DNA from: a virus
Virus record (IMG/VR): IMGVR_UViG_3300048597_000664
Span: 1-37,411 of that record
DNA: 37,411 nt
Strand: one strand, 5' to 3'
Shown: positions 13,408-21,429 of the stretch, piece by piece
How positions within the stretch are numbered: position 1 is the stretch's first letter
Layout: the number at the start of each line of letters is the position of its first letter
Notes under the pieces: model-generated
The model's database searches: none
Seen by the model: only the letters and a program-made list of their open reading frames with translations
Told to the model about the DNA's origin: nothing
Made by a program: the position numbers and the translations under genes

Positions 13408-14220
13408 CTAGTTCGCGGCCTTGGAGAGCTCCGCAACGATCTCGTCGGTCTTTCCGATGAGGGTCTCGATCGCTTTTTCGACGGTATCGAGCTGCTTAAT
13501 GAGCACGCCAGCGATCGGGTAGTTGCCTATCAGCTTGTGCTCGAATCCGACGTAGATCTCGAGATCGAAGTCGATCAGGATTTGTCCGTCAACGTGGGTC
13601 CGGACCACGGCAATTTCGTTGGTCGCGGGATTCAGCCGCGGCGCCATCATATCGAAGCCATGGCCGCTAAGGGGCTGGATGCGTCTGATCAGCATGGGCC
13701 CGGCTTCGCTGCCCACACGCAGAGTCAGCTTGTGCTTGTTGGGGCCGGACACCAGCCCGACATGATGCAGGCGATCATTGCCCGGTTCGCCGGGTTTGCT
13801 CGGGTAGGGCGCAAAGCTCTGAAGGGTCGGATGCAGCTCGGGAGCAATATCTCGAACTCGCCAGCTTCCCCCGCCAAGCAGCTTCTTCATCTCATCAGCG
13901 CTGTCAGCAAATGGAAAGTGACATCCGTTCTTCGGTGCCTTCCGCCGCGCTGCTGCATTGATGCGCTCGGAGCAATGCAAAACGGCCTGGTCCAGGGCGT
14001 TTCGCATGTTCGTCAAACTCTCGGCCGCCAGGCCACGAACTGGAGGCGGGATCGGACCAAGCTTGATCTTGAGCAGCTTGCTTCCAGGCTCGCTTTCCAG
14101 ATCTTCCACCAGCCTGTGACCGCTTCGCTGTGCGAAGGCGACGCACATGTCGTCGATCATGCGGATTTTGTCTCGCGTGTAAGCGATCAGGTAGCGCTCG
14201 CTCTCGTGCGGATCCGACAT
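13408..14220 (-). CDS. Moron: hypothetical protein on the opposite strand
   Basis: 270 residues from ATG 14220 (a TTG extends the frame to 14256). Local GC is visibly lower than on both sides. The sequence has NMRNALDQAVLHC, KNGCHFPFADSADEMKK and a later GPNKHKLTL; I have an impression of a widespread uncharacterised family with a conserved RNxLD helix and an NKH motif, but cannot name it. The C-terminal part is beta-rich, ending in a helix (KAIETLIGKTDEIVAEL). Opposite strand, own codon use and insertion exactly at a stop/start junction mark a moron expressed independently of lytic genes, perhaps during lysogeny. A host-benefit or anti-phage role is only inference. Confidence 0.75.
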   Translation of the reverse strand: MSDPHESERYLIAYTRDKIRMIDDMCVAFAQRSGHRLVEDLESEPGSKLLKIKLGPIPPPVRGLAAESLTNMRNALDQAVLHCSERINAAARRKAPKNGCHFPFADSADEMKKLLGGGSWRVRDIAPELHPTLQSFAPYPSKPGEPGNDRLHHVGLVSGPNKHKLTLRVGSEAGPMLIRRIQPLSGHGFDMMAPRLNPATNEIAVVRTHVDGQILIDFDLEIYVGFEHKLIGNYPIAGVLIKQLDTVEKAIETLIGKTDEIVAELSKAAN

Positions 14221-14285
14221 GGCGTCAGCCAAACGGTTCTGGGCAATGCGTGTCAAGCTCGCCGCGTTCTCGGGCAGGCTCTGCC

Positions 14286-14453
14286 ATGAGGTGGGCGGTC
14301 GAACAGCAGGCCAAGACCGGCCTGGGCGCGCTGCACTGGCTGCGCGTCGCCGGGCCGTTCGCCACCCAGGCGGAGGCGGAGGCCGCGATGGCGCGCCGCC
14401 AGCTGCGCATCGATGCGCCCATGCGCGTCACCAGCATCGGAGTTGTCGCATGA
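14286..14453 (+). CDS. Small hypothetical protein after the moron
   Basis: 55 residues. AVEQQAKTGLGALHWLRVAG, PFATQAEAEAAMARRQ and MRVTSIGVV form a beta-alpha-beta pattern recalling one short ferredoxin-like or SPOR-like unit (FATQAEAEAAMARR as the helix). Too short to assign. The longer in-frame extension upstream lies antisense to the moron and is rejected. Coupled to the next gene by ATGA. Confidence 0.55.
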   Translation: MRWAVEQQAKTGLGALHWLRVAGPFATQAEAEAAMARRQLRIDAPMRVTSIGVVA

Positions 14454-14683
14454 AGCTCGGATCTTTCGGCCGGCAAGCGCTCGTAGATGGGCTGGGCGCG
14501 GTGTTCGCAGGATTGGACCTGGCAGCGAGGCCAGATTTCAACACCATCGCGGAGGTGCGGCCCTACCAGAAGAAGCTGCTTTACCGTCTCCAGATCGCGG
14601 AGCCGGACCGCCGCACCAAGGGTCGCCGCGGCGCGGCCAAGCGCCTTGCCGATCGCAAGGCCTGGAACGCGGGCAAGCGCTGA
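14450..14683 (+). CDS. Small basic hypothetical protein
   Basis: 77 residues from an ATGA overlap. The C-terminal half is strongly basic (PDRRTKGRRGAAKRLADRKA), which suggests nucleic-acid contact, and the N-terminal half is hydrophobic and helical. No family recognised. It ends at 14683, six bases before the stop of the facing minus-strand gene. Confidence 0.55.
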   Translation: MKLGSFGRQALVDGLGAVFAGLDLAARPDFNTIAEVRPYQKKLLYRLQIAEPDRRTKGRRGAAKRLADRKAWNAGKR

Positions 14684-14688
14684 TGGCT

Positions 14689-14934
14689 TCAGCCCTCGGA
14701 CCAGTCCGCCAGCAGGCCATCGGTGCCGCGCTGGCCCCAGTAGCCGATGGCAACGGCCGCGGCGCGATCGAGCTGCTCGGCCATGCCCTTGCCCGATCCG
14801 GTGAAGACCGGGCGGACGAAGCGCTCGCGGTAGGTGCAGACCTCCACGCGGCCGTCGACAACCTGCCAGAACAGCCGCATCCCTTTGCGGCGAGCGATGC
14901 GCTCCAGCAGCAAGACGTTCTCCGATTCGATCAT
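14689..14934 (-). CDS. Small hypothetical protein on the opposite strand
   Basis: 81 residues, reading ENVLLLERIARRKGMRLFWQ, VVDGRVEVCTYRERF, then GKGMAEQLDRAAAVAIGYWG. It has a normal spread of Trp, Tyr and Phe and codons with very high GC3, whereas the plus-strand frame over the same bases is Ala-rich, lacks aromatics and uses rare codons such as CGA, GTA and GGA. So the minus strand is preferred, although the plus frame is coupled at both ends. No family recognised. It would need its own promoter between 14934 and the terminase start. Confidence 0.6.
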   Translation of the reverse strand: MIESENVLLLERIARRKGMRLFWQVVDGRVEVCTYRERFVRPVFTGSGKGMAEQLDRAAAVAIGYWGQRGTDGLLADWSEG

Positions 14935-14972
14935 GCCGCCAGCCTGGCGTCGGCCGGCGCGGGTGTCGAGGC

Positions 14973-16496
14973 GTGACGACCCTCGCCGCCCCCCAGATCG
15001 GCGCTGAGGAGCGCCAGGCCGACCGCGAGGCGTTCGAGCAGCTCTCGCAGCGGCTCGACCAGGGCCGGCTGCTGCTCCGGTACCAGGCGTCGACGGCGGC
15101 GAAGCTGAAGGCCGGCGTGCAGCTGCTCGTCATCGAGAAGAGCCGGCGTATCGGCCTCACCTGGGGCGTGGCCGGCTGGTCGGCGCTCAAAGCAGCAGCC
15201 CAGGCCTCGGCCGGCGGCGATAACGTCTTCTACATGGGCTATGAGCAGGAGATGGCGCGCGAGTTCATCGACGCCTGCGCCATGTGGGCCAAGGCCTATG
15301 GCATCGGTGCCAGCGCGGTTGGCGAGGAGATCTTCGACGACGTCAACGAGGCCGGCGAAACCAAGGCCATCAAGGCGTTCCGCATCAACTTCGCCAGCGG
15401 CTTCAACATCGTCGCGCTCGCCTCGATGCCGCGCGCCTTCCGCGGCAAGCAGGGCTGCGTCATCATCGACGAAGCGGCGTTCCACAGTCAGCTGGAAGAA
15501 AAGATCAAGGCGGCGCTCGCCCTGCTGATGTGGGGTGGACAGGTGGTCATCATCTCCACCCACGACGGGGTGATGAACCCGTTCAACCAGCTGATCGAGA
15601 AGATCCGCAGCAACGAGCAGAAGGGCGAGGTGATCAAGATCACCTTCGACGACGCCATCGAGGCCGGACTGTATGAGCGCATCGCCGAGGTTGCCGCCAT
15701 TCGCGGCCGCAAGGTGCCCGACAAGGCGGCCTGGATCGCCGACATCCGCGGCTTCTATGGCGCCAACGCCGGCGAGGAGCTGGACGTCATCCCCAAACTG
15801 TCGGGCGGCAGCCTGATCAAGCTGGAGGACCTGGTCGCCTGCCAAAGCGCCGACGCCGGCCGGCCGGAGCTTTACCGTGGCGGCCTCTGGTACCTGGGCC
15901 GCGACATCGCCCGCCGGCGCGACGGCCAGATCCTCTGGGGCTTCGAAATGGTCGGCGACGTCTTCTGGCTGCGCGACCGCTGGGAAGGCGTCGGCCAAAC
16001 TTTCGAGGCGCAAGCCGACGCGGCCGACGCGATGATCAAGCAGCGCCGCATGATGGCCTATTGGCTCGACCAGGGCGGCATGGGCGAGCAGCCGGTCGAA
16101 GAGGCCAGGCGCCGCTATGGCAGCAGCCGGGTCGAAGGCCAGCTGCTGCAGGGCGCCAACCGGCTCGACATCGCCTTGAGCCTCGCCACCCGCTTCGAGC
16201 AGCAGCGCATCCGCATCCCGGCCGATCCGGTGATCCGCGCCGACCTCCTCGCCATCAAGCGCATCCCGACCGCCGGCGGCGGCGTGCGCATCGGCGACGA
16301 CCCGGATGGCACAATTCACGCCGACCGCTTCTGGGCGGCGGCGCTGGCGAGCCGCGCGGCCGACGTGGCGGCACCGGAATACGACTATCGCCCGGTGCGA
16401 CCGGCAGACAGCAGCTCGGGCCGCAGTGGCCGCCTTTCGATGCGGCCGGACCATAGCGGCGACATGCCGCCGCTCGGCCGCGGAGGCGGATGGTGA
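14973..16496 (+). CDS. Large terminase subunit (Mu gp28-like)
   Basis: 507 residues from GTG 14973. The motor that packages DNA into the prohead. The ATPase part has a deviant Walker A, EKSRRIGLTWG (K56-T63), as in gp28, and Walker B GCVIIDEAAF (D166, E167), followed by the coupling motif IISTHDG. The C-terminal part is the RuvC-like nuclease, beginning YLGRDIARRRDG (D311 as the first metal ligand) with later acidic residues near GTIHADRFWA. Mu-type phages cut headfully from the integrated copy into flanking host DNA. Order small subunit, large subunit, portal is as in Mu. Confidence 0.95.
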   Translation: MTTLAAPQIGAEERQADREAFEQLSQRLDQGRLLLRYQASTAAKLKAGVQLLVIEKSRRIGLTWGVAGWSALKAAAQASAGGDNVFYMGYEQEMAREFIDACAMWAKAYGIGASAVGEEIFDDVNEAGETKAIKAFRINFASGFNIVALASMPRAFRGKQGCVIIDEAAFHSQLEEKIKAALALLMWGGQVVIISTHDGVMNPFNQLIEKIRSNEQKGEVIKITFDDAIEAGLYERIAEVAAIRGRKVPDKAAWIADIRGFYGANAGEELDVIPKLSGGSLIKLEDLVACQSADAGRPELYRGGLWYLGRDIARRRDGQILWGFEMVGDVFWLRDRWEGVGQTFEAQADAADAMIKQRRMMAYWLDQGGMGEQPVEEARRRYGSSRVEGQLLQGANRLDIALSLATRFEQQRIRIPADPVIRADLLAIKRIPTAGGGVRIGDDPDGTIHADRFWAAALASRAADVAAPEYDYRPVRPADSSSGRSGRLSMRPDHSGDMPPLGRGGGW

Positions 16497-16756
16497 ACGC
16501 GGCACCATCCCGACGACTGCTGTCGTTCGCCACGGCGACGGCACGCGACCTCAACAAGAGCGAGCGCAATGCCCTCTTCTACCTGGCGCGCGGCTGGAAG
16601 CTGGATCCGATCGTCTGGCCGGCCTGCCGGCGCCTAGTGGCGTTGCGCTTTGCCGTGCCGGCGCATGCTGGCGGTCGAGACCTGGTGAGGGTGACGCGCA
16701 GCGGCCGCAAGCTGGTGAAGCAGCTGCGGCTGCAGCAGCCGGGGATCGACGAATGA
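16490..16756 (+). CDS. Small winged-helix-like protein 1
   Basis: 88 residues, overlapping the terminase by 7 bp. DLNKSERNALFYLARGWKL, then RRLVALRFAVPA and a wing-like LVRVTRSGRKLVKQL suggest a winged helix-turn-helix. The T-x-x-GRxxxxxL ending recurs in the next gene. No named family; position between terminase and portal is not standard for Mu. Confidence 0.6.
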   Translation: MVNAAPSRRLLSFATATARDLNKSERNALFYLARGWKLDPIVWPACRRLVALRFAVPAHAGGRDLVRVTRSGRKLVKQLRLQQPGIDE

Positions 16757-16971
16757 ACGCCGGGTCGCTCTCAATGGGACAGAAGCTGCTGCTCAAGGCG
16801 GTTGGCAAGAAGCCGCGCCTGATCTCGATGGTAGGCGCGCTTCGCGGCGTCGTGCCCCAGCTCGAAGACCGCGGCCTTGCCGAACGCTATGCGCCGGGCG
16901 GCAGCCCCGCAAAGACCATGTTGCGGATCACGCACAAGGGCCGCGACGCCCTCGAACAGTTGAAGGACTGA
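16753..16971 (+). CDS. Small winged-helix-like protein 2
   Basis: 72 residues from the ATGA overlap at 16753. PRLISMVGALRGVVPQLEDR, GLAERYA and a wing TMLRITHKGRDALEQL match a short winged helix-turn-helix. It looks like a distant relative of the preceding gene. Role unknown: a regulator or DNA-binding packaging accessory is possible. Confidence 0.6.
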   Translation: MNAGSLSMGQKLLLKAVGKKPRLISMVGALRGVVPQLEDRGLAERYAPGGSPAKTMLRITHKGRDALEQLKD

Positions 16972-16974
16972 CCC

Positions 16975-18630
16975 ATGGCCCAGCCTCCCACGCTTGTTGC
17001 GGCTGATGGCGTGACGCCGCTTGCCCGCATGCTCTCCAGCGAGATCGCCGCCGCGTCGATGATGTCGGCGCGCAGCGTTGCGACCGGCCGGCCGGCCGAT
17101 GGCCTGACGCCTCAGCGCCTGGCGGTGATCCTGCGCGGCGCCGAGGACGGCAATTTCGTCGACTATCTCGAGCTCGCCGAGGCGATGGAAGAGCGGTACC
17201 TGCACTACCTCTCGGTGCTCGGCACCCGGAAGCGCCAGGTGAGCCAGCTGCCGTTGACGGTCGAGGCCGCCAGCGACGCCGAGATCGACCAGGCCAAGGC
17301 CCAGCTGGTCCGCAACTTCCTGAAGCGGGACACGGTCGAGGCCGAGCTGTTCGACATCCTGGACGCGGTCGGCAAGGGGCCGAGCTTCACCGAGATCGTC
17401 TGGAACACCAAGACCAGCCCCTGGCTGCCGGCGGCGTTGCACTGGCGAGATCCGCGGTGGTTCGACTTTGACCGCGTGGACGGCAAGACGCCGCTGCTGC
17501 GCGGCGCCGGCATGCCGCAGCCGCTGCCGCCGTCGAAGTTCATCTTCCACGTCCACAGCGCCAAGAGCGGCCTGCCGATCCGCGGCGGCCTCGCCCGGCC
17601 GGTGGCATGGGCGTATCTGTTCCAGACTTTTGCCCTGAAGGACTGGGTGGCCTTTGCCGAGGTGTATGGCTTCCCGATCCGCGTCGGAAAATACGATGCC
17701 GGCGCCACCGAGGATCAGATCCGCACGCTGATGCGCGCAGTCGCCAATGTCAGCCAGGACGCGGCGGCAGTGTTCCCGAGCTCGATGCAGATGGAATTCA
17801 TCGCCTCGAACTCGACCGGCTCGGCGGACCTCTACCAAAAGCTCTGCGAGTATCTCGACAAGCAGGTCAGCAAGGCCGTGCTCGGCCAGACCGCCACGAC
17901 GGACAGCGAGGGCGGCGGCCTGGGCGGATCCGGCAAGGAGCACAATGACGTCCGCGGTGACATCGAGCGCGCCGATGCCAAGGCGCTGGCAGCAACGCTC
18001 AACCGCGACCTGGTCAAGCCCATCATCGACTTCAACTTCGGCGTCCCGACCGATGGTGGCGCCCTTTACCCGCAGATCAACATCGGCCGGGAAGAAGCCG
18101 AGGATCTGAAGCTGTATCTGGACGGCGTCAGCACCTTCGTGTCGATGGGCGGCCGTGTGGGTGCCACGGTTGTCGCCGACAAGCTCGGGATCCCCGATCC
18201 ACAGCCCGGCGAGCAGTTGCTTGTGCCGGCCGCGAACGGCGGCGCTGCGGGCGCGCTGGCGACGCCGGGTGGCCCGGTGATGCCCGGAACCGGGCAAAAG
18301 CCCTTCTCGGCGCTTCTCAGCCCTTCTCAGAGGCCGGCCGGGGTTGCGGCCGCGGCCACAGATCCGAACGCCGTGCATGCGCACGACGATATCGACCAGC
18401 TGGTGCAGGTCCTTGCCGACGAAGGCTGGGAACAGGTGCTGGGTCCGATGGTGGAGCCGCTGCGCGCCGCGATCGCGGGCGCCGGCACCTATAAGGAGGC
18501 CCTTGCCGCTCTCGTTCCGGCGCTGGCCAGCATGGACAGCGCGGCGCTTGCCGAGCGGCTCGAACGCGCCGCCTTCGCGGTCCGCGCCGCCGGCCGGACC
18601 GGCGCCGACGGCCAGCTGAGCGATGGCTGA
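16975..18630 (+). CDS. Portal protein (Mu gp29-like, DUF935)
   Basis: 551 residues, near Mu gp29 length (about 510). The dodecameric portal through which DNA enters and leaves, and the docking site for terminase. Family traits: LTPQRLAVILRGAEDGNFVDY near the start, EERYLHYLSVLGTRKRQV, then FTEIVW, the stem region WAYLFQTFALKDWVAFAEVYGFP, and KAVLGQTATTDSEGGGLGGSG before a helical crown. The tail of about 80 residues is Ala-rich and includes AHDDIDQLVQVL, longer than usual. Directly follows terminase accessories and precedes MuF, as in Mu. Confidence 0.95.
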   Translation: MAQPPTLVAADGVTPLARMLSSEIAAASMMSARSVATGRPADGLTPQRLAVILRGAEDGNFVDYLELAEAMEERYLHYLSVLGTRKRQVSQLPLTVEAASDAEIDQAKAQLVRNFLKRDTVEAELFDILDAVGKGPSFTEIVWNTKTSPWLPAALHWRDPRWFDFDRVDGKTPLLRGAGMPQPLPPSKFIFHVHSAKSGLPIRGGLARPVAWAYLFQTFALKDWVAFAEVYGFPIRVGKYDAGATEDQIRTLMRAVANVSQDAAAVFPSSMQMEFIASNSTGSADLYQKLCEYLDKQVSKAVLGQTATTDSEGGGLGGSGKEHNDVRGDIERADAKALAATLNRDLVKPIIDFNFGVPTDGGALYPQINIGREEAEDLKLYLDGVSTFVSMGGRVGATVVADKLGIPDPQPGEQLLVPAANGGAAGALATPGGPVMPGTGQKPFSALLSPSQRPAGVAAAATDPNAVHAHDDIDQLVQVLADEGWEQVLGPMVEPLRAAIAGAGTYKEALAALVPALASMDSAALAERLERAAFAVRAAGRTGADGQLSDG

Positions 18631-18925
18631 GGCCTTCCGCCTCCACTGTTGCATCGCCGGCTGCGCCCGCACCTTCAAGGCCCAGCTCGGCGACCGCCCG
18701 GATGATTGGGTCATGTGCAGCAAGCATTGGCGCATGGCCCCGCTGTCCTGGCGGCGCCGGGTCACGCGCCTGCGGCGGATTATCGGCAGGGGCAAGGAGC
18801 CGAAGGCCGAGCGGGCGCGTGCGCTGCACGTGCGCCAGTGGCACCGCTGCCGCCGCTATATCGAGGACAGGCTGGCTGGCCGCGTCGATGACGCCGATCT
18901 GGCTCAATTCCTGGAAACGATCTGA
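18623..18925 (+). CDS. Small Cys/His protein between portal and MuF
   Basis: 100 residues, overlapping the portal by 8 bp. HCCIAGCARTFKAQL, then WVMCSKHWRM: the cysteines and histidine may form a zinc site. The rest is strongly basic and helical (WRRRVTRLRRIIGRGK, and RQWHRCRRYIEDRL). Possibly nucleic-acid binding. Similar Cys-rich small genes appear near the portal in other alphaproteobacterial phages, but I cannot name a family. Confidence 0.6.
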   Translation: MAEAFRLHCCIAGCARTFKAQLGDRPDDWVMCSKHWRMAPLSWRRRVTRLRRIIGRGKEPKAERARALHVRQWHRCRRYIEDRLAGRVDDADLAQFLETI

Positions 18926-20472
18926 TGGCCGAGGATCCACGCCCCGTCTCGATCAAGCAGATGATCGGGCTGGCGCCCGAGGAGGCGATCCGCTTCCTCG
19001 ACGCCAAAGGCTATCAGACCAGCACCAACTGGGACGAGGTTTACCAGGAGGAGCACGTCAACGCCTTTACGGTTGCCAAGATCGCCAAGCTCGATCTGCT
19101 GCGATCGATCCACGTCTCGCTGCTCGATGCCATGGCCGAGGGCAAGCCGTTCGCCCAGTGGCAGGCCGAGCTGCGGCCGGAGCTCGAAGCGGCAGGCTGG
19201 TGGGGCAAGGTCGCCGACGAGGATCTGACCGGCACGGCCAAGCCAATCATGGTCGGCCCGCGCCGGCTGCGCACCATCTACGACACGAACCTGCGCATGG
19301 CGCGCTCCTCGGCGCTCTGGGATCGCATCCAGGCGCAGAAGGATCTGCTGCCCTATTTGCGCTATTCGGCGGTGCTCGATCGCCGCACGCGGCCGCTGCA
19401 CCGGGCCTGGCACGGCACGATCCTGCCGGTCGACCATCCCTGGTGGCAGGCGCACTTCCCACCGAACGGCTGGAATTGCCGCTGCACCGTCATCCAGCTC
19501 AGCGAAGCGATGATGGCGAGCCGTGGCTGGAAGGTGACGGATCCGGCGCCGGCGCTCGATGACCTGGTCCCGTTCTATCGGCGGTCCACCGGCGAGCGAT
19601 TGGAGGTGCCGCGTGGCGTCGACCCCGGCTTTGCCTACAGCCCCGGCCTCGCCAGGGCAAAGGCGGCGGCAGAGAAGGTCGCGCAGTCGCTGGTCGCGGC
19701 GCGGAATGAGGGTCTGCAGCTGGACGAGGCGGCGATCGCGGAGGTGCTGAGTGATCTGCCCGGTGGCCGAGTTTCGCCAGAGTCGGCGTCAACGCTGGCC
19801 CGGCTGCTCGTCGCCGGCGAGATTGAGGCAATGGCCGCACTGTTGCTGGATCTCATGACCGGCGGCTTGGTCGCGTCGGCGACGCTGATCCTAGACGGGC
19901 TGATCGCGGCAGCGTCGAAGAAGAAGGGCAAGCACGGTGCGGCGATGAAGGGCCGCAGTTACGCCAATGGCGGCCGGCCGGATCAAGATCGTGTCCGCGG
20001 CCGCTTCGTGAAGGAAGACCATCCTGAAAAGGACATCTCCGAGCGGTTCGCCGAGGCGCTGGTCAATCCGACGCGTCAGTGGAAGCACAGCCACGGACCC
20101 GTCAGCCGTTCTGCCATCGAAAGGGTCAATCGAGATGCCAAGATCGATCTTTCCGGGCATCGTTTGACATCGCACGATGACGAGCTGCGCCACGCATTTA
20201 ATGACCACCAGAGCCGAACGAAGGAAGCCCGGCTAAATCAGCGTCCGATCGTGGCGGCTGACTTTGCGCGCTTCTCCAGCGTGCTCAAGGCCCCGGCATC
20301 GGCGGCCAGGTCTTCCGAGCTCTGGCGCGGGCTGAGAGTTGTCGAGCTGAGCAAGAACATCAGCGGGGAGGTTTTTCACGTGCGGGTCGCAGTAGCGCCG
20401 GGCAAAGCCGAAGCACGCTTCATAACCATGTTCGTGAAGAAGTCGGGGATTGCGCAGGGACCCCTGCTGTAA
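18925..20472 (+). CDS. F: MuF-like head morphogenesis protein with C-terminal nuclease-toxin-like domain
   Basis: 515 residues. The N-terminal 250 match MuF/SPP1 gp7: RTIYDTNLRMARSSALWDRI, VLDRRTRPLHRAWHGTILP (D152 on) and the Cys pair in GWNCRCTVI (C185, C187). These minor head proteins ride in the capsid and may enter the new host with the DNA. After an Ala-rich linker (about 300-340) a separate domain follows (about 380-515) with SAIERVNRDAKIDLSGHRL, SHDDELRHAFNDH (H417, H423, H428), PIVAADFARF and a final FHVRVAVAPGK, FITMFVKK hairpin. This resembles the BECR-fold toxin domains (barnase-EndoU-ColicinE5/D-RelE group) at MuF C-termini. Codon use in the last 400 bp is AT-richer. F is firm; toxin is likely. 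Confidence 0.88.
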   Translation: MAEDPRPVSIKQMIGLAPEEAIRFLDAKGYQTSTNWDEVYQEEHVNAFTVAKIAKLDLLRSIHVSLLDAMAEGKPFAQWQAELRPELEAAGWWGKVADEDLTGTAKPIMVGPRRLRTIYDTNLRMARSSALWDRIQAQKDLLPYLRYSAVLDRRTRPLHRAWHGTILPVDHPWWQAHFPPNGWNCRCTVIQLSEAMMASRGWKVTDPAPALDDLVPFYRRSTGERLEVPRGVDPGFAYSPGLARAKAAAEKVAQSLVAARNEGLQLDEAAIAEVLSDLPGGRVSPESASTLARLLVAGEIEAMAALLLDLMTGGLVASATLILDGLIAAASKKKGKHGAAMKGRSYANGGRPDQDRVRGRFVKEDHPEKDISERFAEALVNPTRQWKHSHGPVSRSAIERVNRDAKIDLSGHRLTSHDDELRHAFNDHQSRTKEARLNQRPIVAADFARFSSVLKAPASAARSSELWRGLRVVELSKNISGEVFHVRVAVAPGKAEARFITMFVKKSGIAQGPLL

Positions 20473-20516
20473 AGCCGGAGCCTAACGTCCGAAACGGGCC
20501 GCGCCATGACGATATG

Positions 20517-20535
20517 CCCCAGCGGGACTGGTTTT
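20517..20535 (+). terminator. Possible weak terminator after MuF
   Basis: A short stem CCAG (20519-20522) with CTGG (20528-20531) and a five-base loop is followed by TTTTT (20532-20536). Four base pairs is minimal, so read-through is likely. It lies between the MuF stop and the facing minus-strand gene. Confidence 0.3.
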
Positions 20536-21321
20536 TCAAGGCTTGGGCGCCCAGGCCACGATGGCAGCGAAGAAGAGCACGAGAAAGACGCCGGCCGCGC
20601 CCAGCAGCCAGTTCATGTTGGTCTGCACGGTCGGGTCAAAGAGATCGTCCTGGCGCACATCGGCCGGCCGTGGGGCGGGATCGTCCGAAGCCGACACGCG
20701 GGGCGACAGCTTCAGGGCAACCCGAGGCGCGGACCCATCTGGAGCCCCCTGCTTCAGCAGCTCGGTCCGCCGCGCTTCGAGTTGCGGATAGGATGTAACA
20801 AACATGCAGCGGCAGCTGAGCGCATCGCAGCCGTCCAGTGGAAGCGAGGGCGCCGTGCCGGCGGGAAAGACCGTGCCATGAAGCGCGAGCGCCACAGCGC
20901 ATGTGCGGCTGTCCTGAACAGCGCTGAGACGCTGGGGCTGCGTGCCACTGGATCCCTCATTGTAATCTGCCGGACGCGCCGCTCGCATCGGTGCGGCGAA
21001 GATCGCGGAGAGGCTGGCGTTGATGTCCTCCAGCCCGCGCTCGGTCAGGGTGAACGCCAGCATCCGGCAAACCTTCACTCGCGGGTTGATGCCGAGATGC
21101 CGCTTCTCAGCGGCCGTGAGCAGCTCGTCGAAGTTCTTCCAGGCGGTGATCGTTGGGCCGGGGCCCATATTGCTGGAGGCGCCCTCGATGATGCCCGGGA
21201 TCATCCATTCGGCACGCTCGGGGTGCAGGATGCCGGTGCGCGCCGCCAAGGCAGCCAACGAGGCGCGGACTTGTTCATCGTCAAGCGACGGAGGCTGGAA
21301 CCTCGGATCGAAGTCGGTCAT
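20536..21321 (-). CDS. Moron: tail-anchored membrane protein of unknown function
   Basis: 261 residues from ATG 21321, preceded by a strong GTGGGGGA ribosome site; the TTG 27 bases upstream is less likely. A soluble part (ERAEWMIPGIIEGASSNMGP, TAWKNFDELLTAAEKRHLG), the cysteine cluster DGCDALSCRCMF, a flexible Pro/Ser region, and one C-terminal transmembrane helix (WLLGAAGVFLVLFFAAIVAW, about 236-255). It faces the MuF gene and is read against the late transcript, so it has its own promoter upstream of 21321. No family recognised. Because it abuts the toxin-like end of MuF, an immunity or exclusion role is worth considering, but there is no direct evidence. Confidence 0.75.
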   Translation of the reverse strand: MTDFDPRFQPPSLDDEQVRASLAALAARTGILHPERAEWMIPGIIEGASSNMGPGPTITAWKNFDELLTAAEKRHLGINPRVKVCRMLAFTLTERGLEDINASLSAIFAAPMRAARPADYNEGSSGTQPQRLSAVQDSRTCAVALALHGTVFPAGTAPSLPLDGCDALSCRCMFVTSYPQLEARRTELLKQGAPDGSAPRVALKLSPRVSASDDPAPRPADVRQDDLFDPTVQTNMNWLLGAAGVFLVLFFAAIVAWAPKP

Positions 21322-21429
21322 TGCGAATCCCCCACTTGCGTTGACCAATTGCAGCGACGCAGATGTCGCGAGTCTAGCCCCGATTTCGGAGGCAGCTTGC
21401 CGCCGCCGTCCGAGAAGGTGATAAGGGCC
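21322..21429. other. Short non-coding interval upstream of the minus-strand moron
   Basis: Should hold the leftward promoter of the moron. On the minus strand TAGACT could serve as a -10, but no good -35 lies 16-18 bp before it, so I make no promoter call. Nothing else recognisable. Confidence 0.4.

Noticed and set aside
13399-14289. Plus-strand open frame of about 296 codons, ATGA-coupled at both ends, antisense to the moron
   Set aside because: The minus-strand protein has normal composition and motif-like conserved phrases; the plus frame does not resemble any protein, and the coupling is explained by the insertion at an ATGA junction.
14683-14976. Plus-strand frame of 97 codons with TGATG and GTGA junctions
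   Set aside because: Low GC3, rare codons, Ala-rich and almost no aromatic residues; the minus-strand frame over the same bases is better on all counts. Some doubt remains because of the coupling.
16771-18795. Minus-strand open frame of 674 codons
   Set aside because: Shadow of the portal gene; low-complexity Arg/His/Gly-rich product.
20486-20500. CGTCCGAAACGGGCC after MuF as another activator site
   Set aside because: Only one half-site matches; the second arm is GGGCC rather than CGGAC and flanks do not align.
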